64,000 bases of DNA from Cucumis sativus (GCF_000004075.3 NC_026661.2:17512307-17576306), one strand, 5' to 3'; shown: positions 37,134 through 49,296, counted from the first letter of the stretch. A program made the numbers and translations. Notes: generated by a model from the letters alone, not told the origin.

Positions 37134-37430
37134 TTATTATTATTATTAGATACTCAAATTATATTTATTCTATTAAAATTCATTCATGCAACATTCATAA
37201 AATCTCATTTGAAATACACAAATTTTCATTACAATCTTGCCAAATCAGCCTAAATATATGTATAAAATTCATGACAAAATTGCCTACGAAACAAACATGC
37301 CCTAAAAGAAGGATGTATTTATATGGTAATTTCAATTTGTGAAATTGACATAAAAAGGGTGGAATTGCTTTAATATTTCCTTAACCTCACTGTTCAACTT
37401 GATCATCGTCTTTCTCTGGATCAGTGTGAA
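37134..37430 (+). repeat. Diverged direct duplication, right copy
   Basis: Partner of 35621-35875, lying at the promoter and leader of the second F-box gene. The Mutator-like element sits between the two copies. Confidence 0.8.
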
Positions 37431-37497
37431 CTTCAGAGAATTCTTTCTTCTTCCTCAACATTCTCAACCACTTCCCTTCCATGGTTTTGTTTTTCGG

Positions 37498-38767
37498 GTG
37501 AATTCCTAATCACTCTGTTTCTCTTTTTCTCCTTCATTTCATTTTCAAATCATATTTGCCTATATTACATCCCTCCCACCAAAACCATTATTCTTTATAC
37601 TTCATTCATTTTTAATCTTACGGATTACTCATTTTCTGCTTTAAATTTGGAATGCCCGTGACTTTCCCCCATCAACTCGTTTGTTTTTGTTTATGACCTG
37701 AATGGATTGTGGGGTTTTCATTATATCATTTATTTACGTGTTTATGTTTGTATATTGAAATTTTGAATGTCCTGGGCTTTGCCTCAATTCTTTGATAAAG
37801 CATTAGATATACTCAATATTTTAAAAATCTATCTTTTAGACTCCAGACTTGCGCTGACGTTGAACTATAAGAGGCTTATGCATGTTCTAATATTCTGGAA
37901 ATGGATTATATTATGTTATTCCATTTTCTTATTTGCCCATCAAGTGCATGAAAATATTGACACTGTTTTTCTTATTTTGCTTGTCAATTTTGTTAAACAC
38001 ATTGAAGGCTTAGAAACTATTTTCTGTTTTTTAGTGCTAAAAGGGGATCAGAGATTTGTGGAGAGGATCTAAAAGACATTCTGTTTACCTTTTTTCCCCC
38101 CCTAATGTATTGGTTGGTTTCTCATAATAGGCCCTTTCAAAACACCTGGAAAGTCCTTGCATGCAATACTCTATTCATCGAAATAATTTATATTTTTGAG
38201 GATTTTTTGTTACTATTTTACAGGTTCTAGCTTCTTCTACTTGGGCCCTTGTTTTTGTACGCTGGTTTTTTTGTATTTTCATGTATTCTTTCGTTTTTAT
38301 TTCAATGAAAGTTGTTATGAAAAGAAAGAAATAACTTATTAAATGGGCAAAGATTTCATCTAAAGAAACACAATCTTTTCTCACATGCAAATTAAGGGGC
38401 CTTGTTTGTTTTCGAGTGCTTATATACAATTTTTTTTCCACTTAAAACTACTTTTATAACCACTTAGAAAATCAATCCATACTATCCCGCCCTAAGTTTT
38501 CCCATTTGAAAGCTTTATAAATAAAGAGATGACCAATTGTTACAGGGCTTCCCATAGTTCACTTAGTTTCATTCTATACACTGAACAAAATAATTATCTG
38601 TCATTGGTCAACATTCAGCAATGAAGATTCTGCTTACTCTTTATGATATCTTATATAATCTCGATTCCTCCATAATTTATATGTCCTTTTTGAGACTAGA
38701 AGAGGGTGCTGATTTACCTTTATTCATACCATATTTTTGTATTTTTGTTGATGTTTGGGCTTGGTAG
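37498..38767 (+). other. 5'-UTR intron of the second F-box gene (predicted)
   Basis: The donor 'TTTTCGG|GTGAATTCC' is homologous to the donor of the first F-box gene (GTGAAATC), with 'TCTGTTTCTC' following in both. The acceptor is probably 'GGGCTTGGTAG' ending at 38767. The intron contains a tail-repeat copy at 38260-38330. Confidence 0.5.
38250..38335 (+). repeat. Dispersed retroelement tail with 8-bp hairpin
   Basis: CTTTCGTT (38288-38295) pairs with AATGAAAG (38304-38311). The flanks match the complement of the copy at 9731-9835 nearly base for base ('TGTATTCTTTC', 'CAATGAAAGTTGTT'). Confidence 0.55.
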
Positions 38768-38836
38768 CTAGCTAGCTACTGTGTGTAGATTGGAGACTGA
38801 TCAGTACGTACAGAAGATAGTCTGGAACTGAATATC

Positions 38837-39865
38837 ATGTCTAGCCTGATTGAAGGTCTTCCTCATGACGTTGCCCTCAGATGCCTTGCTTTTGTTCCAT
38901 TTTACCTCCACGCCACGTTGGAGCAAGTTTGCCATTCGTGGAGAGATGCCATTTGTAGTGGCGAAATTTATAAAGTTCGATCTGAGTGTGGTACGGCGGA
39001 GGATTTGCTATTCGTATGCTGTCATGATGAAGAAAATAAATGGCAGTTTTATGATCCTATTGAAAACTTTTGGGTCACCCTCCCTGAACTTCCAGGGGGA
39101 AGAAAGCATTATTTTGGTGTTGTCTCCACTCATCAAAAGCTGTTTATTCTTGGTGGTCTCTTGATAAATGCTATTGATCCATCAATCGATGAAGATTTTT
39201 CATGCAATGAGGTATGGTCCTTCAACCCTATGACTCGAAAATGGTCAATACAAGCACCAATGCACGAGGCACGTTCATTGTTTGCTTGTGGTATTTTGGA
39301 TGGAATGATCATTGTTGTAGGTGGCATGAATAAAAAATTTGAATCAACTCCCAAGGCAGAAATGTATGACCCTGTGAAGGATGTTTGGATTCAATTGCCT
39401 GACCTGCCTCGAATCTGTGATTCGGGCATTTGTATGGGAGTAGTAGTTGGGAGAAAAATGCACTTCATATACAAAGGATTGCCCATAGTTCAAACATTTG
39501 ACACTGTGGAGTGGAGGTGGACAATTGAGGATTACAATTGGTTTTCCCACATCTGGTTGATGACTGCTGATAGAGATAGAATCTACATCATGAGCCAAGG
39601 ATATATCTTCCTGCAAATTGGACAAGACAGCAAAGTTGTTATTTCAGCAGATCAGTTTAATCTGAATGATGGGATGGGGATGATTTGTTTCAGAGGAGAA
39701 CTGTATGTGATTGGAGGAACACTTTACACCGACCGCGATTATGAATATCTGTCAGACGTGCACGTTCTTACACTGAGCAGTGATTTCAGAACATGCTGGA
39801 TTACTATTGCTCCAATGAGTCGAGGATATGGAAGTGTTCTTGGTTGTGCAGCCTTGAGGGTTTAA
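38837..39865 (+). CDS. F-box/kelch-repeat protein, diverged SKIP30-like paralogue
   Basis: 342-aa single-exon paralogue of the gene at 31895-32938. The F-box begins 'LIEGLPHDVALRCLAFVPFY' and kelch blades carry 'LFILGG', 'IIVVGG' and 'LYVIGG'. The C-terminus 'GYGSVLGCAALRV' is kept. The substrate-side loops differ strongly from the first copy, for example 'INAIDPSIDEDFSCNEVW' against 'SDAVDPVTGDRDDNFSTNEVW'. This fits altered target choice by an SCF ligase. The frame is intact throughout. Gene order, strand and the homologous leader intron indicate tandem duplication. Expression may be affected by the Mutator-like insertion about 1.7 kb upstream. Confidence 0.9.
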   Translation: MSSLIEGLPHDVALRCLAFVPFYLHATLEQVCHSWRDAICSGEIYKVRSECGTAEDLLFVCCHDEENKWQFYDPIENFWVTLPELPGGRKHYFGVVSTHQKLFILGGLLINAIDPSIDEDFSCNEVWSFNPMTRKWSIQAPMHEARSLFACGILDGMIIVVGGMNKKFESTPKAEMYDPVKDVWIQLPDLPRICDSGICMGVVVGRKMHFIYKGLPIVQTFDTVEWRWTIEDYNWFSHIWLMTADRDRIYIMSQGYIFLQIGQDSKVVISADQFNLNDGMGMICFRGELYVIGGTLYTDRDYEYLSDVHVLTLSSDFRTCWITIAPMSRGYGSVLGCAALRV

Positions 39866-41925
39866 GATTTGTATGCCTTTGTCTGTGTTTCCTAGTGATT
39901 TTATGACTCAGTGGGATTTTGTATGTTGTTGTCACTAGAATTATTATGTATGGTTGCATAGATGGAAAATAACTTGAGGGGGGATGGGAGGCTTGTTTAG
40001 AAGGATTTCACTTTGAAAAGTATGGCACTAATAGAATTTTATTGGTACTACTTAATTTGAAGCAAATTCAGAATTACAAATTTGGTATATATTGTTGTTA
40101 TGCTTTGGAGGGGGTTTTCTTTTCTAAAAGCTTTGTGACTGTTTTTCAAAATTATGAACAACAGTACTATAGGCAGTTTGATTGAAGGGTTAACTTGAAA
40201 TGAACCGTTTCTTTTTTTAAATAATTAAAAATTAATTTTAATAATAATATTATTATTAATTTCTTTTCCTGATTTACTTGAAAGAAAAAAAAGTTTTCAA
40301 AAAGTCATTTTTATTTAACTTTTTTAAATAAAATTATTTTAAATATTGGCATTATTATACAAATTAGGGAGATATTAACTCTTAAGTGCCATTTTTCTAA
40401 AGTTGACTGTAAGTGGTAGGCAAAGATAAAAACTTGGAAAGTTACCTAAATTTATTTTTGAAATACATTTTCTAGTATTTAATTTAAAAACAAATCATTT
40501 TTAAAAGCAATCATCAATTGAAATGTATTTTAATAGTTTTTTCTAAATAATTTTTTTAAAATGGTTATTTTTCAATTTAATAAAAGGGCTCTAAATATTT
40601 AAACTTTGTTTCATAGGAAAATAAAAAGTCTCCAATAAACTCATAACTAAGTACAAAAGCATTTTAAACTAAAAAAAAAAAAAAAAAAAGAGTTCAATTA
40701 CAAATTTTATGGAGCATACATTTATTTTCTTGAATCCATCCCCCATTTTTATGATCTTATAAGAAATTACCAAGATAAAAATAGTGAGAAGAAGCCATGT
40801 TAAGGATAAGCACCCATTACTAGCTTGGATTAGTTTTGAAATTACCATTATTTCTTTGTTTTTCTAAAGAAGAAATATTTCAAGGTTACTTTTCGAAGAA
40901 ATATCTATCTATTTCTTGATTACAAAATTAATCCAGGTATTTTTTTTAAAAAACTTTGTCTCTATCTAATCTATTAACTTTTCTGCCTTTTAAATTTAAT
41001 TCTTCAACTTTGTTACTTACTTTACACACAACTAAAAAAACAAAAACTATTTTTGTACTACACTCAGATCAGTTAAATTTTATATATATGTATTTTAGGA
41101 CTATTTTTTAGTTCAACATAAAGTGAGAGACCAAACTTGTAATCTGAAAATTAATAGTATACAACTCATGATACAATTTCTATAGTGGATTTCAGAATAA
41201 AACTAAATAAAAGGTTAAATTTGTAATCTTTTAGGGACGTTTGAGACAAGAACTACCTAACATTGTAACATGACTAAATTTTGTAACAATAAATATTATT
41301 TAAAAGTTTTCAATTAGTTACCTTAAATACAATGGTAAAACCTCTTTTTTATTTTATTTTATTATTTGCAACATTGTTTACTATTTATTTACCAAACAAA
41401 ATAGTTTATGCACCAAATATATACAACTAAAATAATCCACATGACTAGAGTAACTCACTCCTTACCTCAAACATTCCCTTAAAATTTAGTTTAAATTTAA
41501 AGATTGGACACTTAATATTTTTTTAATAAATTATTTCATTCAAAATATTTGTTTAATTTAAAATGCTCTTATTTTATAGTTGTAATCATACCGATACCAT
41601 AAATAGTACTTGAAATTATTGTCAATATATAATTATTTTGCATAAAACTTAATCAAAATAAACTTTCTTTCCAACACTATAAACTTATTTTAAAAATAAC
41701 TTATTTTCTAAATTAAATACAAACACACTCCTTTCTAGTTTTGAAGCTACTATGTATCGATGTATTCTAAACAAAACATTAACCACAACCCCATGATGTG
41801 TAATGCAAGGGTGTTTTAGTAAATTCGTTGTTTGAAATACAAACAATTCCCCCCAATTTTCTAAGAAAAACCCTAATTTACAATTCTCCAAAACGCCCTA
41901 ATTTTACTTTCAGTTCACCGGAAGA
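39866..41925. other. Intergenic region between F-box and TRM82 genes
   Basis: 3' UTR of the F-box gene, then about 1.8 kb of AT-rich sequence including an A-run near 40672-40689. The TRM82 promoter should lie at the right edge. No gene recognised. Confidence 0.45.
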
Positions 41926-44900
41926 ATGGAAGAAACGCCGGTAGATGAAGGAGATACCAATAAAGATGTTGAAGTTGCTCCGGCTTTAATTGCACTTCAC
42001 CCATCCGAGAATTCTGTTGCCGTCGCCGTTGGCTCCGACCTGCGTGTATTCGATCTTGTGTGAGTTTCTTTTCCGGCTCCATTAGTTTTATCTTCTAAAA
42101 AAACTTGGATTCCTGGTACAATACGATTATATTCACTCTCTTTACACTACTTTAATTTAAAATTAAAATCGAACTGTACTTGCCATTGTAGCCCTGTTGA
42201 ATTACTTTCTCGTTAACTGCAGAGGTAATTGTGCGGTTTCTTTGGTTGATGAATCTGGGCCACCGTATCATAAAGACTCCATTAGAACGATTTGTTATGG
42301 TTCGAAAGGGCAGCTTTTTATATCTGCTGGTGATGATAAGACTGTTAAGATTTGGTCTACTGAGTCTTGGCGCTGTATTTATAATGTGTAAGTTTTTTTT
42401 CCTCTTCGGTGCTGCCTCTTTTTTCTGGGTGATTTATTGCGGGGATGTTCATTGACTGTGGCTTATATATTGGGCAAATTTCATTCTTTTTTGTTATTAT
42501 AATACGTATGGTAGCTTCTGGATTATCTGGATTGTAACAGCAGCTGCATGCTTTCTCGATTTGTTTTTCCTTGTGTAATACTGGAATTTTCGTAATACTC
42601 CTGACAGGGTTTCTGAAAAACGGGTGAGTGCCGCTGCAATTAGCCCTAATGGTCTGCACGTTTGTTTTGCCGACAAGTTTGGGGTTATCTGGGTTGTGGA
42701 TCTTGATGGAGGAGTTGATGGGAATCAACCTCTCGTCAATAAGAAGGCAGTGTCATTGCTATCACATTATTGCAGTATAATAACTAGCTTGGTAAGCAGT
42801 TCTCTGTTACCCCAACCCGGTTTCTGTATCTAGTCATGTTTGTTTTCTTGGCATCTCCGGCGAAATGAGGGAACTATTTTGTCTTGATTATTTCAACTTT
42901 CGCGATGGTGCATCTGTCACTTTTCTTCGCTCCTGCAACCCATTTCGCTGACTTGTCTTTATGTTTTCTTTCAATGCTTAATACTCTGACTTCTAGAATA
43001 TTAATTGTCATATTCTTATGTAAAGGCCTTCATACTTATATACACGGAGAAATGAACTTTTAACCTGAAATGTTGGTTTTCATCATTTCCCTCTATATTT
43101 TTCGTTTTTGGAGAGACTCAATTTTCCTTTTCCGAGAGTTGAATTGTTAAGGGTGTAATAAAGTTGGGCAGCTCGTGGTTGGTCATCCCACTAAATGTTT
43201 TGAGCTTTATCCAATGAATTGCATTGTACAAAAAAAGTTGTGGACTTGGATTACAAAAATTCATTGCTTAGAGAGTGGGCAAGTAAATGTGATAGAGCAC
43301 CACAGTAGTGCTCGTATATATTGATAGGAAGTAAACAATTACAGAAGCAAAAAGAACTGATGAAACCAATTCTTGAACAACAAGAAAAATAACCAGAAAT
43401 AAACAGACCAAGAACTTGCCCAATCAAGGACGAACTCAATCCCCACCCTTTCTGCTTTCCTTTCTTTCAAGGAATTCCACAGAATTCTTACTCACAAAAA
43501 GCTCACCTCTCTCCCTCCCCGTACTTCCTATTTCAATCCTTTTTTCCAAACTAACTGTGGGCCCACCAGTGTGGTCCCTTTTCCTTTGGTTTCTTTCCTC
43601 ACTCGCATGTGTCTTCACATTTTTCTCTCTTCTACTATATTTGATATAATCGGAGGTTTAACAAAATGACTATTTAAAGAGAATCTTGATAGTTCACTTT
43701 TGGAAGAAAATTTAGAGGATTGTGATTGATGTGATCAATTTCACTTATTTGTAAGAAGCAAGAAAGGGCAGTTTATGTGAATAATATTTTCCTTCGCACG
43801 AGACTTTCTGGATTGTCTTAAAGCAAATTTATATGGGGTTATGCATGTAGTGCAAAATATTCGTACACCAAATACCAATATGGGGCAATTGGAGGACATG
43901 AGTATCCAAACACCATCATATATTTCATGTCGAGGAGGTTTTATCTAAAAGATCCAAAGGAAAAATAAATGAGATATCTTTATATGGCTTACAAGGGGAT
44001 TGGTTCTTCTAGAGGAGTAATGCGTCCTTGTAGGTTCTTTGCTAGTGGGGTGGGGCATTTGCTGCAAAGTAGCTTCAGAGGACCATCACTCTTTCTTGAT
44101 TTATGGTCAGGTTGCACATATAAAGCTTCATGGCCAGCCAACAATGTGGTGGGGTTATTTTGAAATTACATTGAATTTTTACATTTTAACGTTGAAGGAG
44201 TGATTTGTGGAGAACTAGGGCTTTGATTCTCTTTGATACATATGATTGCGCATAACTGGAGGATATTATGTTACATAGTTGTTTATGGGTGCAAGGTATC
44301 AGAAGGTTCACATATGCATATAGTTCTTGTTTGTACTTGCATTTTAAAATTCCTTTTTGTGAAATTTCCTTTTCCTATTCAAAAGCCAAAAAACTAAAGT
44401 GTGATGAGGTTTTTGCATACGATGCTATCATGCCATGAGATATTTATAATGGTGGGAAATGTTTCTGCTGTTTTGCTGTTTGTACGGTTTTCATGCAATT
44501 ACACTCATAAATAATGTCTTTATTTTTGCAGAAATTCTCACTGGATGGTCGGTTCTTAGTCAGTGCGGACCGTGATTTTAAAATTCGGGTAATCGTACTC
44601 TATCATGAATTATGACAGTAACTCATTGAAGTTCGGGTTTTTGAAAACGGTGTTGCTTTCTTTGAAGGTTACAATGTTTCCCACAAAACCGGTGAATGAA
44701 GCTCATGAGATTCAAAGTTTCTGTCTAGGCCACACTGAGTGAGTTTCTATGATCTAAATCTAATATTATTACAAAATAAAGGTGGATGGTCAGTAGTGGT
44801 GTCATTTTTAAGTGACATTTCCTTTGATTTTGATTCATATGTTTATTCCATTTGCCTTTTCAAGTTTCGTATCCTGCATAGCCTTCGTTTCCAACCTGCA

Positions 44901-46620
44901 GTGCTCACATGGGTTTCTTATCTCTGGAAGTGGTGATTCAACTGTAAGACAGTCTCATATGAACTCCTAATGTGCTCTTGGTGCAATATGTGAAATATAA
45001 TCATATTTTGTGGCTTTCTCAGGTACGCTTGTGGGATATTCTCTCTGGATCACTCCTTGACACTTGCGAGATTGGAGATAAGGTGTTTCCGTTGTCATGA
45101 GCTTATTCTGAACCTTAACTCTCACTTCGATAGTTTTTTTAAATCGAGTTTGATGAATTTGACATTTAATAATACTAGGTTTCTCTGGGAGTTATTACCT
45201 TGATTGACAAGATACTTGTTAACTTAGGGCCTATTTGGATTGACTCGAGGAAAAAAATGTTTTTTAAAAAAACTCATTTTTAGTTAAATTCTTTTGATAA
45301 AAATTATTTAAAACACACTTCAAAAGCTATTTTAATTGATTGCCAAACACTCAATTATTTTCTTAGATGACTTATTTTTTAAAATTAAGCACTTGAAAAT
45401 GTATTCCAAACACACTCTTAGACAAGAGATTATTGTATTCTATATTAAGATTGATGTGAAATATTAACTTTGGATTGTTTGGGGTTTCTCTCTTCCGTGA
45501 CTCTCTAGAAAAAAGTGTGCATCCTTCTCTTTTGTGCCTTTGTTGTATGGTTTTTGACTTCCTTCTTCACAACTTGATTTCTCTCACCAAATTACTGAAG
45601 GTAGAATTATTAGATTCTAAAGAAAGAGAGGGATGCCATTCAGCTGTCACAAGTCTCTGCACGATAGCCGATGGTGCCCTTGTTGCAGTGGCGGTTCAAA
45701 GGCAATCTTCCTCCTCTATGCTCTTTTTTCTTCTTTGGTGGAGTCTACCATTGAATTTCTGTCCTAATTATTATTTTTCTTTGTAGCTTGCATGGAATAA
45801 TTCTACTGAACTGTGACCTGTCAAATCATACTCTATCCGTAGTCAAGGTAACTCATGGGAAGCGGGGCAATCTTTATGCTTATTGTGATTGGGGTTCTCC
45901 AGATTAGTATTTTACAAACTTGTGGACGATCTACACTGATTTTTTGCCTTTTCCCCTCCCTAAAGACTTTTTTTTTTTTTTGGGGGGGGGAAGTAGTTGG
46001 AGTTGGGGGAGTGGAAGTGGAACTTTATCCTTGTTTGGTCCGAGGAGTTCATGGGCCTGATGATTACAAAACATTAGTTTTATCTTCTATTAACTTCTTA
46101 GACTCTTAGACTCCAAGACTTCACAACTCTTTGGGTTTCACGAATTCTACGCCTTATCTCAAGACAGGCACATAGCATAATTTATTTAGTCCATGTATCC
46201 AGATGAAATTGATTTGTGACAATTTTGATATTTCAGGTGGTTTCTATAAGTGAGGAGACATTCATTCCGACTAGCCTATCGACCAGTTGCTCGACTGGGT
46301 ACCTATGGATGGTAACTGGTGTATCCAGTTTGCACAATTTGGGGCACTCCTCTCTAGCCCATGTTAAGGTCATGAGTGGTTTCAACAAGGACAATTCCAC
46401 TGCAAATGACGTATCCGTGGTAGAAGATGATGCAATACCAGGGGGAACAAAGCTACTTGAAAAATTGCAGGGAGGCATAACATTCGACGAAAAAGTGTTC
46501 TTGGCAGCTGCTGAAGCTGTCAAAACTGCAATGAGTAATTTGTTGACTAAGAAACAATACTCCATCGAGAAGCGTGACTTCAGAAAGAGAACAAGAAATG
46601 ATAGGAAGCTTAAACAATGA
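41926..46620 (+). CDS. TRM82: tRNA (guanine-N7)-methyltransferase non-catalytic subunit (TRM82/WDR4)
   Basis: WD40 partner of the TRM8/METTL1 methyltransferase, which makes m7G at position 46 of tRNAs. Exons 41926-42059, 42223-42387, 42608-42791, 44532-44588, 44668-44738, 44865-44943, 45023-45082, 45601-45701, 45787-45847 and 46237-46620 join in phase to 431 aa, the usual plant length. WD-type blades are visible: 'LFISAGDDKTVKIW', 'RFLVSADRDFKIR' and 'FLISGSGDSTVRLWD'. The C-terminus is basic ('EKRDFRKRTRNDRKLKQ'). Intron 8 uses a GC donor (AAG|GCAATC); no GT site nearby keeps the frame. Intron 3 is 1.7 kb and may hold an LTR fragment; intron 7 contains a MITE. No lesion in the coding sequence. 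Confidence 0.93.
43251..43640 (-). repeat. Possible LTR fragment in TRM82 intron 3
   Basis: The minus strand ends in 'TTCTGTAATTGTTTACTTCC' and 'ATCAATATATACGAGCACTAC', reminiscent of the R-U5 region of Copia LTRs. The block is more GC-rich than the rest of the intron. No partner LTR or primer site is visible. Confidence 0.3.
45228..45417. mobile_element. Tourist-type (PIF/Harbinger) MITE, 190 bp
   Basis: The left end GGGCCTATTTGGATTG and the complement of the right end GAGTGTGTTTGGAATA form imperfect terminal inverted repeats. The flanking trinucleotide is TTA on both sides (45225-45227 and 45418-45420), the target duplication expected of Harbinger elements. It lies in TRM82 intron 7, away from the splice sites, and has no coding capacity. 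Confidence 0.8.
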
Positions 46621-48007
46621 TATGAGTATTCAACAGTGTTCCAACACATCAACAACAGCCATCCTGTTTCATGTAAAATTTGCTCTTTATTCAACTTTTT
46701 TTTTGGCTTAACAGAAGCCTTTTAGTTCTTAGATTATATTGTGATAATGTTTTTTAATTTATTCTCCAAAAGTAACTTGACGTGCTTTAGCCGCAGTTTT
46801 CTTTGTCAAAGCCATATCAGTAATACCCAATAGGAAATTAAGTTTGATTTTGAAGGAGATTATGTTCAACTACCAAAATAGTCCTCAATGGATGAAAACT
46901 AATTTTTTTTCCTTCTTTTTTGTTAAATTATAAGTTTAGAGGACTTGAATCTCAGCTGGCAAAAGGATACCAATTTGAAGGGGGCAGGTAAGCAATAATT
47001 AACACAATTTTTTGTAATGATTTAGAGCAATTAATTATGGAGTTTAGCTGGATTTGAAATTCCATCTACATCAAATGTCAATAATTGAGGAAATATTAAA
47101 ACATAAGAGTGGGTGAAATTGAATGAGAAAAGGACAAGCAAGCAATCTTCCTTTTGTTTATTTATCCTTTCTCAAACAATTTAATAACACATATATCTAC
47201 TTCTTCACGTAACACCAAACTACTCTCCCCATCTACGTGGTCTTCTTATATTTAGCTAGTAATGGTAGGCGATTGGATTATCCGTGTAATTTTTGTACTA
47301 AAAAGAGTTCACCATTGTATTATGACCGATAAAAATTATGAAGAACACTGATAAGATGAATCTAAATCATGTAAACGTTACCAAAAGTCAAGATGGTAGA
47401 ATGGGATAAATTTCAACCCACTTTCATTTAGCAAGTTTTTAAGATACCACTTTAAAACTTAATAAACTAAGTTTAAAACTAAAATTGAAAAATTTGAATA
47501 TACTATTAAAATTTATCCACATGCATAAATGATATTTAAGTAAAAAGAAAATGATAAAATATATATAGTACAAGAATAAAATAATTGCATATATAGATAT
47601 ATAAAATATGAATAGATTATTTATTTATTAATTTTAAAATTTCACTTAATCATTATACTAAATTTAATTAATAAACACATACACAATAGAATCCGAGTAA
47701 ATCGACCTTAATAAAGAAAAATATTAAAATTTAGGGTTAAAATTAAGATTAAAATGTTATAATAATTAAAATTAAAAAAGAAGTGTTGGGTAAAATTGTA
47801 ATGAAGAATGAATAGATAATATTTATAAAAGAAAAGAAAAGGAATGGGAATTATGTAAACCTATAAGTGCGTGCCTTTTATTCATTTCTACGTTTCAGTG
47901 TGTTTGCACGAGCTGTGTCAGAAGCTCACAACTTCTTATGTTTACTTCAAAGATTCCAACATTATTGTTCACTTCTTTTTTTTCTTTTCTTTTTATTATC
48001 TTTATTT

Positions 48008-48010
<3 letters not shown>

Positions 48011-48044
<34 letters not shown>
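48011..48044. repeat. (TA)17 microsatellite
   Basis: Uninterrupted TA dinucleotide run, likely length-polymorphic. Confidence 0.95.
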
Positions 48045-48047
<3 letters not shown>

Positions 48048-48232
48048 ATTTGTTATAATCTTTTTAAAAACATTTTTGTAAGTTGGGATAAAAACCAAGA
48101 AATATAGGCCATGTATCGCCAAAATGACTGCTTGTCTGCTAGAGATAATGTGTGTGAAGATGTTGTTCATGGAACAGGAAATATGGTGGATATATCTATT
48201 AAAGAATATTATTCATAAAAACACCTTTAAAA

Positions 48233-48280
48233 TTTGTTATTTGTTGAGTAGAATTTTGTTATTTGTTGAGTAGAATTTTG
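48233..48280. repeat. 22-bp tandem repeat, two copies
   Basis: The unit 'TTTGTTATTTGTTGAGTAGA' plus AT occurs at 48233-48254 and 48255-48276 without change, with the first bases of a third copy after it. A recent slippage or unequal exchange product. Confidence 0.9.
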
Positions 48281-49130
48281 TAATAATCCAAGTTTGTTTG
48301 TAGTATTGGAACAATGAGATAAAACAAATATAGGAATGTAATATATAATTTTAGAACCTAATTAAAAAGTAAAAAAGTCAAAAGGGTAATAGTGTAATAT
48401 TTAAAAAATATAGAGATGTGTTTGGAAAATTAGAAAAATAGAGGGGGCAACTTTTGTAGAATTTGAACAAATATATTAAGAAATGTCCCCACCAAAAGAA
48501 GGGGTAATCTAAAAAGTGAGAGAGTGAGGACAAAAGTTCACGTGATATAAGTATTAGAATAAACTCTCACACTACTATTTCTACTACACGACAACCAATT
48601 ACTATTAAGAATCCAACTTCAATCCTATTGAACCCCTCATCCATGTGTTTATGTGTCAAATGAGATATACTTCAAAACAAACTATCCAACGCATTAACTT
48701 AGTAATCACGGTTTTACAAATTCTAAAATAGACACTAAGCTTTCAAAGTTAATGAACACTATGTTATTAACCTCAACAAGAAAGATAAGATTGGTTAGTG
48801 AGTTTTGTTTTGTTTTGCTTTGTTTTGCTTTCTGGGTCATTGTGATATTATATAAATAGATTAATAACCAAGTCAGAAAGTAATTGATTTAGAAAAAAAA
48901 AAGAAGTTAGACAGAGAGAGAGAGAGAATGGTATGAAAGAAAAGAGATAAGGTTTGTTTTTATATTTGAATTAGTCTTAATAATTCCACTAATTATATCA
49001 AATTAATTACCCAACTTTTGGAGTGAAAAAAGGAGCCATTTTTGGAGTTGTCTTTTTTTGTGGGACTGTCTCTCTTCTTTTATTTATTTCACTCTAAATC
49101 CACTTTTTTTTTCTCTCCCATTTTCAACTC

Positions 49131-49168
49131 TTCTTTTTCTTCTTCTTCTTCTTCTTCTTCTTCTTCTT
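49131..49168 (+). repeat. (TTC)n microsatellite in the FLZ leader region
   Basis: TTC/CTT trinucleotide run about 420 bases before the FLZ start codon. Pyrimidine-rich runs like this are frequent in plant 5' UTRs and promoters. Confidence 0.9.
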
Positions 49169-49233
49169 GTAAAATATAATTCTCTGAAGAAAAAAAAAGA
49201 AAAAAAAAAACTCTGTCTATTTTCTCAATTTCC

Positions 49234-49296
49234 ATGTCCATCATTCCAATGCTTCCACACACCGTTGGATTTGTTTTGATCAACGGTGGCAATTAG
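49234..49296 (+). promoter_or_regulatory. Upstream ORF 1 in the FLZ leader (20 codons)
   Basis: ATG to TAG coding MSIIPMLPHTVGFVLINGGN. It lies in the presumed FLZ leader, before the predicted UTR intron. If transcribed, it would be met by ribosomes before the main start. The transcription start is unknown. Confidence 0.4.

Larger units (their letters stand above)
46621..49130. other. Intergenic region between TRM82 and the FLZ gene
   Basis: 3' UTR of TRM82, then AT-rich DNA with simple repeats listed separately. Short open frames here follow the microsatellite and are not genes. The FLZ promoter is probably in the last kilobase. Confidence 0.5.

Noticed and set aside
43416..43649. Overlapping frames on both strands in TRM82 intron 3
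   Set aside because: Pyrimidine-rich, LTR-like sequence; the TRM82 frame continues cleanly across the intron without it.
47867..48170. Frames with (YI)n repeats
   Set aside because: They translate the (TA)17 microsatellite.
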